Part shown: positions 56,994 to 64,000 of the stretch, one piece after another
Layout: every line of letters starts with the position of its first letter
How positions within the stretch are numbered: the stretch's first letter is position 1
Assembly: GCA_900143615.1 (NCBI GenBank)
Contig: FREU01000006.1
Span: forward strand, 124,001-188,000
Direction of reading: 5' to 3'
Length of the DNA stretch: 64,000 bases
Source: Rhodobacteraceae bacterium Alg231-30
GTDB taxonomy: Bacteria; Pseudomonadota; Alphaproteobacteria; Rhodobacterales; Rhodobacteraceae
Notes under the pieces: generated by a model
What the model saw: the letters and a program-made list of their open reading frames with translations, nothing else
Told to the model about the DNA's origin: nothing
Databases searched by the model: none
Position numbers and translations under genes: made by a program

Positions 56994-57818
56994 ATGGAAT
57001 ACATTAAGGAGCTTTCAGAAGCGTTCTCTCAACGTCTAAGAAGTCCATTTTTTGGATCCATTGCTATCAGCTTCTTCGCCATTAATTGGCAGCCAATTTG
57101 GTACTTGTTGTTTGCTGAGAGGTCAGTCAGGCAAAAATTCCTTTTTTTCGAGGCAAACACATCAGTTGGCACACTTTTGATCTTCCCAGCAATCTTCGGA
57201 GTGCTGTTGGCAATGCTGTCTCCATGGCTTCGTACGCTGGGCGCATGGTGGGCGCGACGACCGATCAGCCGTATGAAGCGGATCCAGATTACTGCGGCTC
57301 ACGAACAGAAAATTTTCGAAGTAAGGACCGAGATGGAGCGATTAGAGATTGAGGCAGACCTACAAGCGTATCGCGAAAATGAAATCATTGAAGCCGCTAA
57401 GCGTCTTGAAGAAGCCAAAAAGGTTAGTCCAGAAGCGATAGAAAGTATCGAGAAAGCGCGCAGCCAAGAAACTCCGAGCCGCCAATACGTCGCACATGAT
57501 CCTATTGCAGACCAACCAGACGAAAATTTTGAACTACTGAACCTTATTAACGACCCTTCCAAAAGGCTGTTAGTTGATATGGCCAACGTTGAAACAGGCG
57601 GCCTCTTAATCGGAGAAACAAAGGAGCGGAGGTACGCAATTTTAGGCTCGCAGGAGCTCGTAAAGCCCGGATCCAATCGAGAGTGGATAAACTTCGAAAC
57701 CGTCCTAAAAAACCTTTCTCAGCTCGAGTTAATCACGGAAACAAAAAACAACTATTTTGAAGTCACATCAAAAGGGTTTGAAATGGCCGACCTAATCAAG
57801 GCAGGAAACCTTGTGTGA
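56994..57818 (+). CDS. Hypothetical two-helix membrane protein with coiled coil
   Basis: A 274-residue protein of unknown function. Starts MEYIKELSEAFSQRLRSPFF, a pattern seen in a loose group of membrane proteins, then helix FGSIAISFFAINWQPIWYLL and a second helix TLLIFPAIFGVLLAMLSPWL. Residues about 105-165 are highly charged and probably coiled coil (QKIFEVRTEMERLEIEADLQ and following). The C-terminus (INDPSKRLLVDMANVETGGL, FETVLKNLSQLELIT) resembles a small winged-helix fold. The ATG at 56994 is preferred over 56973. It is AT-rich and flanked by two copies of a palindromic repeat, suggesting insertion. Confidence 0.75.
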   Translation: MEYIKELSEAFSQRLRSPFFGSIAISFFAINWQPIWYLLFAERSVRQKFLFFEANTSVGTLLIFPAIFGVLLAMLSPWLRTLGAWWARRPISRMKRIQITAAHEQKIFEVRTEMERLEIEADLQAYRENEIIEAAKRLEEAKKVSPEAIESIEKARSQETPSRQYVAHDPIADQPDENFELLNLINDPSKRLLVDMANVETGGLLIGETKERRYAILGSQELVKPGSNREWINFETVLKNLSQLELITETKNNYFEVTSKGFEMADLIKAGNLV

Positions 57819-57860
57819 CCACATCCGAGAAAGCTCCTTTTTTTCCAAGCTAACTGTCTC

Positions 57861-57919
57861 CGCGCCTGACCCGAGGGTGGGTGCGGAACGCGCCCGCCCG
57901 TGGGGGCGGGTCAGGCGCG
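57861..57919. repeat. Palindromic repeat, copy 2 (downstream of the 56994 gene)
   Basis: Perfect 12-bp outer arms CGCGCCTGACCC (57861-57872) and GGGTCAGGCGCG (57908-57919), with a further GC-rich inner stem. It is related to the copy at 56834. Confidence 0.6.
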
Positions 57920-57920
57920 T

Positions 57921-57941
57921 GCATGATGCCATGCATCATGC
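57921..57941. repeat. Small hairpin next to palindrome copy 2
   Basis: Arms GCATGATG (57921-57928) and CATCATGC (57934-57941) with a 5-base loop. It directly follows copy 2 and has no T-run. Confidence 0.5.
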
Positions 57942-58078
57942 TTAGGTGGTTGTGACGTGGCAAAGTCATTTAGCTCTAATGGCACATCACCCTGCCCCGT
58001 TATCCCATAACACGCATCCGTTTTTGCCTATCACACGCCCCCGCGCGCATCCTCTCCTTACCCAAGGAGCCACCACAT

Positions 58079-58462
58079 ATGCACGCCGCCCTACCCCTCT
58101 CAGCCCTCGTCCTCATAACTCTGACCGCCTGCGCCACACCGCTGGAACGCTGCCTCAACTCCTCCAACGCCGAGGTGCGCCGACTGCAATCCGCCATCTC
58201 AACAGCCGAAACCAACATCGCACGTGGCTACGGGGTGCACCGCCACCAAGAATCCTATCTCGTGCCCAAAACTTGTCACGACAAACGCGACCGCCCCTAT
58301 CGCTGTCCGCAAACCCGCTACCGCACTGTGGAAACGCCTGTCGCCATCGATGTCGGCGCCGAAGCGGAAAAACACGCGGCGCTGTCGCGCCAACTGGCGG
58401 CGGCACAAACGCGCGCCACCCGCCAGTCAGATCAATGTTTCGCCGCCCTTCCCAAGGACTAA
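58079..58462 (+). CDS. Hypothetical lipoprotein
   Basis: A 127-residue product with a lipoprotein signal: hydrophobic LPLSALVLITLTAC, with the lipobox Cys near residue 19. The mature part is helical (RLQSAISTAETNIARGYGVH) and has CHDKRDRPYRCPQTRYRTVE, where the two Cys may form a disulfide, and an Arg/Ala-rich C-terminus. The family is not recognised. AAGGAG precedes the ATG. The convergent zinc-ribbon gene ends 10 bases further on. Confidence 0.78.
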   Translation: MHAALPLSALVLITLTACATPLERCLNSSNAEVRRLQSAISTAETNIARGYGVHRHQESYLVPKTCHDKRDRPYRCPQTRYRTVETPVAIDVGAEAEKHAALSRQLAAAQTRATRQSDQCFAALPKD

Positions 58463-58471
58463 GTCGGTCGA

Positions 58472-58738
58472 TCAAAAATCAAAGATGTCTTCGAGAAATC
58501 CGCCCATCTTTTTCTTCTTGCGCGGCTTACCCTCATAGCCGCGTGACCGCTCGCGATCCTCATATCCACGCTGCTCGCGAGGGCGCGCGGAAGGGGTCGC
58601 AAATTCGGCAGAGCGCTCGATGATCTTGTCCAGCTCTCCACGATCCAGCCACACCCCGCGACATTCGGGGCAGTAATCAATTTCGACACCATTGCGATCA
58701 GCGATCACCAAAGTTGCACCATCCACCGGACATTTCAT
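58472..58738 (-). CDS. TFIIB-type zinc-ribbon protein
   Basis: An 88-residue protein. Residues 1-40 form the zf-TFIIB ribbon MKCPVDGATLVIA ... IDYCPECRGVWLDRGELDKI with Cys-x2-Cys pairs; the remainder is Arg/Lys-rich (GKPRKKKKMGG) and ends EDIFDF. These small proteins are common in proteobacteria with no established role. The ATG at 58738 follows GAGGAGA. Confidence 0.9.
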   Translation of the reverse strand: MKCPVDGATLVIADRNGVEIDYCPECRGVWLDRGELDKIIERSAEFATPSARPREQRGYEDRERSRGYEGKPRKKKKMGGFLEDIFDF

Positions 58739-58861
58739 GAGCTTCTCCTCTATATTTCTCACAGTCCTGAAATAGGGAGGCTGAGCCAGAAATCATCCGT
58801 ATTTCTGCTTAGACACACTCAAAGGTTGACCGATGTTATCGCAAACACTAACTTTTGCCGC

Positions 58862-59254
58862 ATGCCTTTACACACACTTGATCACGCCAATATTCGCACA
58901 GCCAATCTGGACACCATGATTGCCTTTTACGAGGACGTCCTGGGCATGACCAACGGCATGCGCGCCGATTTTCCGTTTCCCGGGGCATGGCTCTATCTGG
59001 GTGATACAGCTGTGGTGCATCTGGTTGCGCAGGACAAAGATGCCACCATGATCACCGGCGAAGATGTGGCGCTGGAACATGTCGCCTTTCGCGCCACGGG
59101 TCTGAAAGAGTTCCGCACCCTGCTGGAGGCGCGCGGCATCGACTACTATCTCGGCCACCCCCCCGGTGTGCCGATTGTTCAGGTCAATATTCTCGACCCT
59201 GACGGCAACCATCTACATATCGATTTTCACACAGACGAGCTTGAAAACGACTAA
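58862..59254 (+). CDS. VOC family protein (glyoxalase/bleomycin resistance fold)
   Basis: A 130-residue metal-dependent fold protein. LDHANIRTANLDTMIAFYED at the start (first metal-binding His), VVHLVAQDKDATM and VALEHVAFRATGL in the centre, and DPDGNHLHIDFHTDE with the C-terminal acidic ligand. It might isomerise, lyse or oxygenate a small compound; the substrate is not evident. The ATG at 58862 has no clear ribosome site; a frame to 58826 is possible but atypical. Confidence 0.85.
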   Translation: MPLHTLDHANIRTANLDTMIAFYEDVLGMTNGMRADFPFPGAWLYLGDTAVVHLVAQDKDATMITGEDVALEHVAFRATGLKEFRTLLEARGIDYYLGHPPGVPIVQVNILDPDGNHLHIDFHTDELEND

Positions 59255-59277
59255 GATCGTGCGCTCATCGCCACAGT

Positions 59278-59324
59278 CGCAATACCGACGCGATACCAAC
59301 GCAATACAGACAGCCGATTTCGCC
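59278..59324. repeat. Dispersed 11-bp tandem-repeat element, copy B
   Basis: Three 11-base units CGCAATACCGA, CGCGATACCAA and CGCAATACAGA (59278-59310), then GCCGATTTCGCC (59313-59324), the complement of the block that precedes the units in copy A at 19445. It lies between two convergent genes. Confidence 0.65.
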
Positions 59325-59329
59325 GCTTT

Positions 59330-60145
59330 TTACTGCGCGATGCCCAAAGCTTCCAGATGTGCGACGCTCTCTTGCACACGGTCAAAATCGTTGATTTCCA
59401 CGATCAGATGCGGCGCACTTTTGCATCCGGCAATCGCGTCCATCACCGCCTGCCAAGCGATATTGCCATGCCCCAACGGCCAGTGCCGATCCGCATAGCC
59501 ATCGGTATCTTGCAAATGCACATGTGCCAGCAAGTCATTGGCTTCACTGATAAAACGATCCACCGGCGGCGCCCCTGCCATGTGATGCGCCCAATTGGCA
59601 TGGCCGGTATCCACCGATAGACGCAGCGCCGATGAGCCCGCAGCCTCAACCACCGCCCGGCGATGCGCCGGATCCACGTCTTTTATGTTTTCCAATACCA
59701 GCGTCACGCCAAGCTGCTCTGCCCGCCGCAATGCAGGCCCCAAGGTTTCCAAAACACCCGAAATTCGTTTCTCAAAGTCATTGGGACCATTGGATAAATT
59801 ATGCTTATCCCATAGATCAAAAGGCGAATGGATCACCATCTGCACCGCGCTTAAACTCGCACACACATCCAGCGCCTGATCCAATCGCGCCTGCACGACA
59901 CGCCGTATTTCCACATCTCGCGTGTCAATCTCAAAGCCTGAAAATGGCCCATGAATCCCCAATCGCCCCGACCAGCCATCCAGCTTTTGCCGCGCCATTT
60001 CAACAAACACATCCGGTGCGTTTAAGATGTCAGCCATGCAGAATTCGGGCAGTTCCAGATCGCGGTTTTTCTCAAACAGCCAGTCGCGATTCTTATCGAT
60101 ATCCAGCACACTCAATTGGGCGCCGACAATGGGTAGTTCACGCAT
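59330..60145 (-). CDS. Sugar phosphate isomerase/epimerase family protein (TIM barrel)
   Basis: A 271-residue xylose-isomerase-like TIM barrel. Seen: PIVGAQLSVLDIDKNRDWLF, LGIHGPFSGFEIDTRDVEIR, LVLENIKDVDPAHRRAV (metal-binding Glu), LRLSVDTGHANWAHHM (Asp and His) and LAHVHLQDTDGYADRHWPLG (His and Asp). All metal-binding residues of the barrel are in place, but the substrate is unknown; sugars, inosose or endonuclease-IV-like roles occur in the family. The ATG at 60145 follows AAGGAG. Confidence 0.88.
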   Translation of the reverse strand: MRELPIVGAQLSVLDIDKNRDWLFEKNRDLELPEFCMADILNAPDVFVEMARQKLDGWSGRLGIHGPFSGFEIDTRDVEIRRVVQARLDQALDVCASLSAVQMVIHSPFDLWDKHNLSNGPNDFEKRISGVLETLGPALRRAEQLGVTLVLENIKDVDPAHRRAVVEAAGSSALRLSVDTGHANWAHHMAGAPPVDRFISEANDLLAHVHLQDTDGYADRHWPLGHGNIAWQAVMDAIAGCKSAPHLIVEINDFDRVQESVAHLEALGIAQ

Positions 60146-60321
60146 CAAACAACACTCCTTGTTAAAGAAAGAGTGTTCAAAATCTCTGGAATTGGCAAGG
60201 CCAAAGGACGCGCTACCGAACACGGCAACCGCGATCAGTTAGTGGTCAAAATTTCAATAAAATACATGTGTTATCAGCGATATATCAGTCAGTCCTGAAA
60301 CCGCCTGTGACCAAAGAACGC

Positions 60322-60822
60322 CTAGTTCAAGTCATTGCGTCTGGCTTCAAGCGCGTCTGCAATCGGGGTGAAATAGCGCAACTCGACCGACGAACTTGAC
60401 CGCAAAATCTCACTTGCGGCATCCACGCTGCTTTCATACAGTGCGCGCGCCTCCGCCAACGCGGCCTCGGTCACAGCGTAGACCCTGCTGCCGTTCACTT
60501 TGACACGGCTTTTAGATTTGTCGGTATTGGATCGCACAAAGGAATAAAGGTTCCGGCTGATCCGGGTCAGCGCGACCTCCACCTCCCAATAGGCCGAGGC
60601 ACGGCTCACAATCTGGGCGGTCTGCGAATAGGCTTTTTGAAAACAATCCACGCGATACACCATTTCAAGGTCGTCGCAATTGTCCATTCTTTGGTCAAAA
60701 GCCTCAATCACGCGGTCGGTCTGGGCCTCACTTAGCCCAGGACCATCACTTTGCTCAGCAAAAGACACAGACCCGACAAGCAGGCTGGCAATCATCAAGA
60801 GTCTTGTAATTGCCTTTTGCAT
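60322..60822 (-). CDS. Hypothetical secreted protein
   Basis: A 166-residue product with a signal peptide (AITRLLMIASLLVGSVSFAE) and a helical mature part containing MDNCDDLEMVYRVDCFQKAY (two Cys, possible disulfide) and NLYSFVRSNTDKSKSRVKVN. No family was recognised. It follows the UspA gene by 14 bases on the same strand and is probably co-transcribed with it. The ATG at 60822 places the signal peptide at the N-terminus. Confidence 0.78.
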   Translation of the reverse strand: MQKAITRLLMIASLLVGSVSFAEQSDGPGLSEAQTDRVIEAFDQRMDNCDDLEMVYRVDCFQKAYSQTAQIVSRASAYWEVEVALTRISRNLYSFVRSNTDKSKSRVKVNGSRVYAVTEAALAEARALYESSVDAASEILRSSSSVELRYFTPIADALEARRNDLN

Positions 60823-60836
60823 CCCTGCTCTCCTTG

Positions 60837-61244
60837 TTAGCGCAACACATGCACCGCGCATTGCGCATGACGCACCACGCGGGCTGCCGTACTACCCAAG
60901 AAATAGTCCGACAATCCTGGACGATGCGAGTTCATGACAATGCAGTCAATCCCCTGTTCTTCAGCGAACTCCAAAATTGTGCGACCGGCGTGACCGTGAA
61001 CGACCTCGATTGTGATGTCATCCGCGGCTTCAAAATCCTCTGCCAAGCCCTTTGCCATTTGGGCACGGTTGTGCTCGATCTGCCCTTCGGGCAGCTGCAT
61101 GACGATGAATTCGGGCACCGCTTCCACAACGGTCAGCACAGTGATTTTTCCGCCCTCGTCCTTGAGCAGACGCGCAGCGTTAAGGGCGTTTTGGGTCAAA
61201 GGATCGTGGTCGGTCGCCACTGGAATTAGAATATTTTGATACAT
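60837..61244 (-). CDS. Universal stress protein (UspA family), second of a pair
   Basis: A 135-residue Rossmann-like protein: NILIPVATDHDPLTQNALNA at the start, IEVVHGHAGRTILEFAEEQG in the middle and the ATP-binding-type signature SHRPGLSDYFLGSTAARVVRH with the final CAVHVLR. It is paralogous to the gene 68 bases upstream. The family responds to nutrient and redox stress and some members bind ATP. The ATG at 61244 has GGAG upstream. Confidence 0.93.
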   Translation of the reverse strand: MYQNILIPVATDHDPLTQNALNAARLLKDEGGKITVLTVVEAVPEFIVMQLPEGQIEHNRAQMAKGLAEDFEAADDITIEVVHGHAGRTILEFAEEQGIDCIVMNSHRPGLSDYFLGSTAARVVRHAQCAVHVLR

Positions 61245-61312
61245 CGGTGTATCTCCTGTTAGCCTGTATTTCTTTTTGGGCTGCTGTCCAGCACGGCGGA
61301 CAGCAGAATTCT

Positions 61313-61720
61313 CTATCTGATAACGTGAACGGCACAATTTGCATGACGCACAACCTGTGAGGCTGTGCTGCCTAAAAAGATGTCCTGGACACCCGGGCGA
61401 TGCGACGCAATCACGATGCAAGCAACGTCGTTTGCTTCGGCCCACTCCAGAATTGTACGGCCGGAATGCCCATCAACCAAAACACAATTGGTTCCGGCAA
61501 CGTCTTCGGCCATCGCCTCCAAACTCGCCTGGATGGCAACCTTAGCCTCCTCATGGAACCCTTCGGGAATATAGTTGATAGCATAGCTTGGAACCTGCTC
61601 CATGACGTGAAGCAATGTAATTTTTGCTTTAGATGTAGACAATTGTGTCGCCACCTTTAGCGCGGCTACGACATTGCGGTCATCGTCAAACGAGATAGGC
61701 ACTAATATGTGGTCATACAT
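61313..61720 (-). CDS. Universal stress protein (UspA family), first of a pair
   Basis: A 135-residue UspA protein, same length as its neighbour. HILVPISFDDDRNVVAALKV, LVDGHSGRTILEWAEANDVA and SHRPGVQDIFLGSTASQVVR ending CAVHVIR. The two are tandem duplicates that have diverged. The ATG at 61720 follows a GGAGG site. They are probably expressed together. Confidence 0.93.
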   Translation of the reverse strand: MYDHILVPISFDDDRNVVAALKVATQLSTSKAKITLLHVMEQVPSYAINYIPEGFHEEAKVAIQASLEAMAEDVAGTNCVLVDGHSGRTILEWAEANDVACIVIASHRPGVQDIFLGSTASQVVRHANCAVHVIR

Positions 61721-61806
61721 ATAAGCCTCCTTTCCATTACCCAGACCCATCTTAGGTCGGCCTCGACTTGCAAACTTTGATTCACATCATCTCACCTGCG
61801 CCCGGA

Positions 61807-62127
61807 TTACCCGAATGCCTCGACAACATCGTACATCACAGGCTCAAAACTACGGCAAAGCTGGTTAATACGCCGATTGCGTTCGCGCATCTCTTCCGTG
61901 CGCAACATCGCCTGAAAATCCTCGCGCCGCTCCCATTGCGAGTAATTGGCAATGCGGGTCTGAGCATCATTGACGTGTAGCCCTGCCGCGATAAATCCCG
62001 GCTGCTTTGAAATGAAACTATCATAAGCTTCCGTCAAAGCTTCCATCAGATCCTGACAAGTTCCCGGCGTCATCTCAAACGTAGTGATCACTGTCTGCAA
62101 TTGAGCGTTTTTGGAAATACGTGGCAT
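61807..62127 (-). CDS. Antibiotic biosynthesis monooxygenase (ABM) domain protein
   Basis: A 106-residue ferredoxin-like small protein. TVITTFEMTPGTCQDLMEAL, FISKQPGFIAAGLHVNDAQT and IANYSQWERREDFQAML match the ABM fold, which includes quinol monooxygenases and heme-degrading enzymes; which applies is unknown. It lies 87 bases upstream of the UspA pair on the same strand. Confidence 0.88.
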   Translation of the reverse strand: MPRISKNAQLQTVITTFEMTPGTCQDLMEALTEAYDSFISKQPGFIAAGLHVNDAQTRIANYSQWERREDFQAMLRTEEMRERNRRINQLCRSFEPVMYDVVEAFG

Positions 62128-62364
62128 GATTTTCCTCCTAGCTTCCTTAAGCTTAGACCAGCCCCATTCAGCATGGCTACCGATTTTCTGCGCGCTGCCC
62201 AGGCACAGCGCTCTGGCATATCGTCGCGCAAATCACGCAAATGCTAAGAATCCTGCACGCAGGACAATTGAAATTTCCCTAGCCTTGCGTCATAGTCCGC
62301 GTCATTCCAGACGGGCATGACATCGGAAAACCGAGCGGCCGGACGACACTGAACGAGGCAGACT

Positions 62365-62685
62365 ATGAAATACTCTTTGTTGGCCGCCAGTTTTTTGGCG
62401 CTTACCGTGACGGCACTTCCCCACGCGTCCCAAGCAAGCACGATGTCACGCGCCTGTTTACAGTCGGACCGCGCATCCGCGTCCAAAAGCGTTTGCAGTT
62501 GCATTCAGAAAGTCGCGAACCAAAGCCTGACCCGCACCGATCAGAGAATGGCCGCAACCTTTTTCAAAGATCCGCACAAAGCTCAGGAAATTCGCCAGTC
62601 ATCCAGCAACAACCACAATGATTTCTGGACGCGCTATCGCGAATTCGGAAGCATTGTCGTCGCCTCTTGCGGACATCTGAGCTAA
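62365..62685 (+). CDS. Hypothetical secreted protein
   Basis: A 106-residue product. Signal peptide LLAASFLALTVTALPHASQA, then ACLQSDRASASKSVCSCIQK with three Cys, DQRMAATFFKDPHKAQEIRQ and a C-terminal region ending VVASCGHLS. The pattern recurs in Rhodobacteraceae without a proven function. Single gene. Confidence 0.8.
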   Translation: MKYSLLAASFLALTVTALPHASQASTMSRACLQSDRASASKSVCSCIQKVANQSLTRTDQRMAATFFKDPHKAQEIRQSSSNNHNDFWTRYREFGSIVVASCGHLS

Positions 62686-62854
62686 TCACGCACCAAGCAC
62701 CGTCAGGCTTATTCATTGCAGTATTTTAGTGCACGCCATTCAAGCGGCGCGCATCGATAGATTATTGCGGCCCTCTATTTCAGCAGATTGCATAACCTTC
62801 ACTTGACGCGCGCGCCTGTAAATTCGAAAAAGGCAAAACTAGCGGAGGGTTTTC

Positions 62855-63820
62855 ATGTTGATGAAAGGCATAACGCTGCGGGGTCTCGAAGTATTTGAAG
62901 CCTTAGCAGCCTCAGGTTCAGTGGCTCAAGCCGCAGAAACCACAGGTTTGTCCCAACCTGCTGTGTCTCAGCAAATTCGAAATCTTGAAAACGCGCTTGG
63001 GACCGACCTCTTGGATCACGGCAAACGCCCGATGCAGCTCACGGCTGCAGGCCGATCCTATCTTGTGCGCTGTTCTACGGTTCTCTCCCAACTACGCCTC
63101 GCACGCTCCGAACTATCGGTCATGGATCTGACCCACCTAACCCAGCTATCGATGGGTATCATTGATGACTTTGACAATGATCTCACCCCTCGACTGGTCA
63201 CCACATTGGCCAAATCCCTCACCGGATGTCAGTTTCGCCTGATAACCGCCCCGAGCCACGAAATCACCAACGCCATGCGCGACGGTGCGCTGCATATGGG
63301 CGTCGCGGCCTCCACTGGCGAAGTCATTGACGGGCTTTCAGAATACCCTTTGGCACGGGATCCGTTTATTCTCGTGGCGCCCGCCGGCATGATCGCCAAA
63401 GGCCAAGACCCGCTCGAAGCGCTCGCGGCATTGCCGATGCTGCGATATGAGCGCAAGCAACTGATCTCACGCCAGATCGAAGCCCACCTCAATCGCAACA
63501 AACTCTCCTTTACGGAACGCTTTGAAATCGGCTCCAATCCTTCTCTGATCGCGATGGTGTCGCACGGGATCGGCTGGGCCATCACCACGCCGCTGGGCTA
63601 CATGCGCGCGGCCCGTTTTCATGATCACATTAGTGCGCACCCCCTGCCCTTTGCGCCATTTGGTCGCACGATTTCGTTGTTTGCGAGCACCGATTGGACC
63701 GACACCGTGCCCCGCGACGTGGCGCAAACAACGCGCAGCCTGATCCAGCAGAACATGATTGCTCCTGCACTGGAGAGGTTTCCGTGGCTCGAGAGCGATT
63801 TCAGAATTCTGGAAACCTGA
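62855..63820 (+). CDS. LysR family transcriptional regulator
   Basis: A 321-residue regulator. N-terminal helix-turn-helix LRGLEVFEALAASGSVAQAA and GLSQPAVSQQIRNLENALGT, then LTAAGRSYLVR and a substrate-binding domain (LSMGIIDDFDNDLTPRLVTT, LARDPFILVAPAGM). The ATG at 62855 is preceded by GGAGGG. No operon is divergent, so its target is unknown. It is convergent with the phosphatase gene, 2 bases apart. Confidence 0.92.
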   Translation: MLMKGITLRGLEVFEALAASGSVAQAAETTGLSQPAVSQQIRNLENALGTDLLDHGKRPMQLTAAGRSYLVRCSTVLSQLRLARSELSVMDLTHLTQLSMGIIDDFDNDLTPRLVTTLAKSLTGCQFRLITAPSHEITNAMRDGALHMGVAASTGEVIDGLSEYPLARDPFILVAPAGMIAKGQDPLEALAALPMLRYERKQLISRQIEAHLNRNKLSFTERFEIGSNPSLIAMVSHGIGWAITTPLGYMRAARFHDHISAHPLPFAPFGRTISLFASTDWTDTVPRDVAQTTRSLIQQNMIAPALERFPWLESDFRILET

Positions 63821-63822
63821 TC

Positions 63823-64000
63823 TCACAGGCAGCGTTCACCGCTCAAATCCGCCACCAAGCCACGCGCACAGGCCTCAATCAAATCCAGCGCCGCATCAAA
63901 ATCGCGCGTGTAATACGGATCGGGCACGGCACCTGCACCCTGCTCCGGCGCATAGTCAGTGAACAATCGCACAGGCGTGGTATTTCCGGCAGGGCGCAGA
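63823..64000 (-). CDS. Low-molecular-weight protein tyrosine phosphatase, C-terminal part (cut by the window edge)
   Basis: The last 58 residues are visible, ending at TGA 63823-63825. They contain VPDPYYTRDFDAALDLIEAC, which holds the conserved Asp-Pro of the general-acid loop of these phosphatases, preceded by TPVRLFTDYAPEQ. The P-loop Cys would lie beyond the window. It is absent from longer-frame calling because only the 3' end is included. Confidence 0.85.
   Translation of the reverse strand, partial: LRPAGNTTPVRLFTDYAPEQGAGAVPDPYYTRDFDAALDLIEACARGLVADLSGERCL

Noticed and set aside
1-64000. CRISPR arrays, tRNA or rRNA genes, and insertion sequences
   Set aside because: No regularly spaced repeats of suitable length, no tRNA-like T-loop and acceptor arrangement, and no transposase motifs were found by eye.

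Overview
The window is a chromosomal segment of an alphaproteobacterium, most likely Rhodobacteraceae (Roseobacter group). This rests on gene content and order: tol-pal running into tilS-ftsH, fhs with folD, DUF484-xerC, a TRAP transporter, an NDUFS4-like complex I subunit gene, and rhamnose genes in the rhizobial rhaRSTPQUK/rhaDI order. It is gene-dense and GC-rich, with many 4-bp ATGA overlaps. I saw no tRNA, rRNA, CRISPR array, insertion sequence or prophage.

Layout. 1-3841 (minus): one-carbon folate genes fhs and folD around a small chorismate-mutase-type gene, then a MOSC protein. 4051-4930 (plus): a membrane protein whose best start is one base out of frame across an A8 tract. 5038-13814 (minus): ybgC-tolQRAB-pal-cpoB-tilS-ftsH, for envelope integrity, tRNA-Ile modification and membrane proteolysis. 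13898-19340 (minus): an orphan outer-membrane efflux lipoprotein, an MscS channel, a CDGSH/glutamate-synthase fusion, an unknown gene and a MazG-like gene. 19508-21747 (minus): ruvCAB. 22083-28869: a DUF1127 gene, a small membrane protein, prmA, a MATE and an MFS transporter, and priA. 29033-31512 (plus): a transaldolase-like aldolase, DUF484 and a XerC-type recombinase.

31606-36205: a minus-strand catabolic operon (PLP lyase, M24 metallopeptidase, Asp/Glu-racemase-type enzyme, NAD-dependent dehydrogenase) divergent from an Lrp/AsnC regulator; its substrate is unknown and it is the best candidate for an undescribed pathway. 36380-37800 is an accessory patch with an AT-rich sulfotransferase-like gene and a decayed monomeric isocitrate dehydrogenase 3' end. 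37881-48653 is a complete L-rhamnose regulon: regulator, ABC importer, mutarotase and kinase on the minus strand, and isomerase and aldolase/dehydrogenase on the plus strand, facing each other across an inverted operator-like repeat. 48949-52779 is a TRAP transporter with a metallophosphoesterase.

52939-64000 holds mixed housekeeping and small genes: an alpha/beta hydrolase, an NDUFS4-like subunit, uvrB, an accessory membrane protein flanked by two related palindromes, a lipoprotein, a zinc-ribbon protein, a VOC protein, a TIM-barrel isomerase, two universal stress proteins, an ABM protein, a LysR regulator and the 3' end of a low-molecular-weight protein tyrosine phosphatase gene cut by the window edge.

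Three families of non-coding repeats were found by eye: a three-module hairpin element behind two genes, an 11-bp tandem-repeat element at two loci about 40 kb apart, and the pair of palindromes around 56994-57818.
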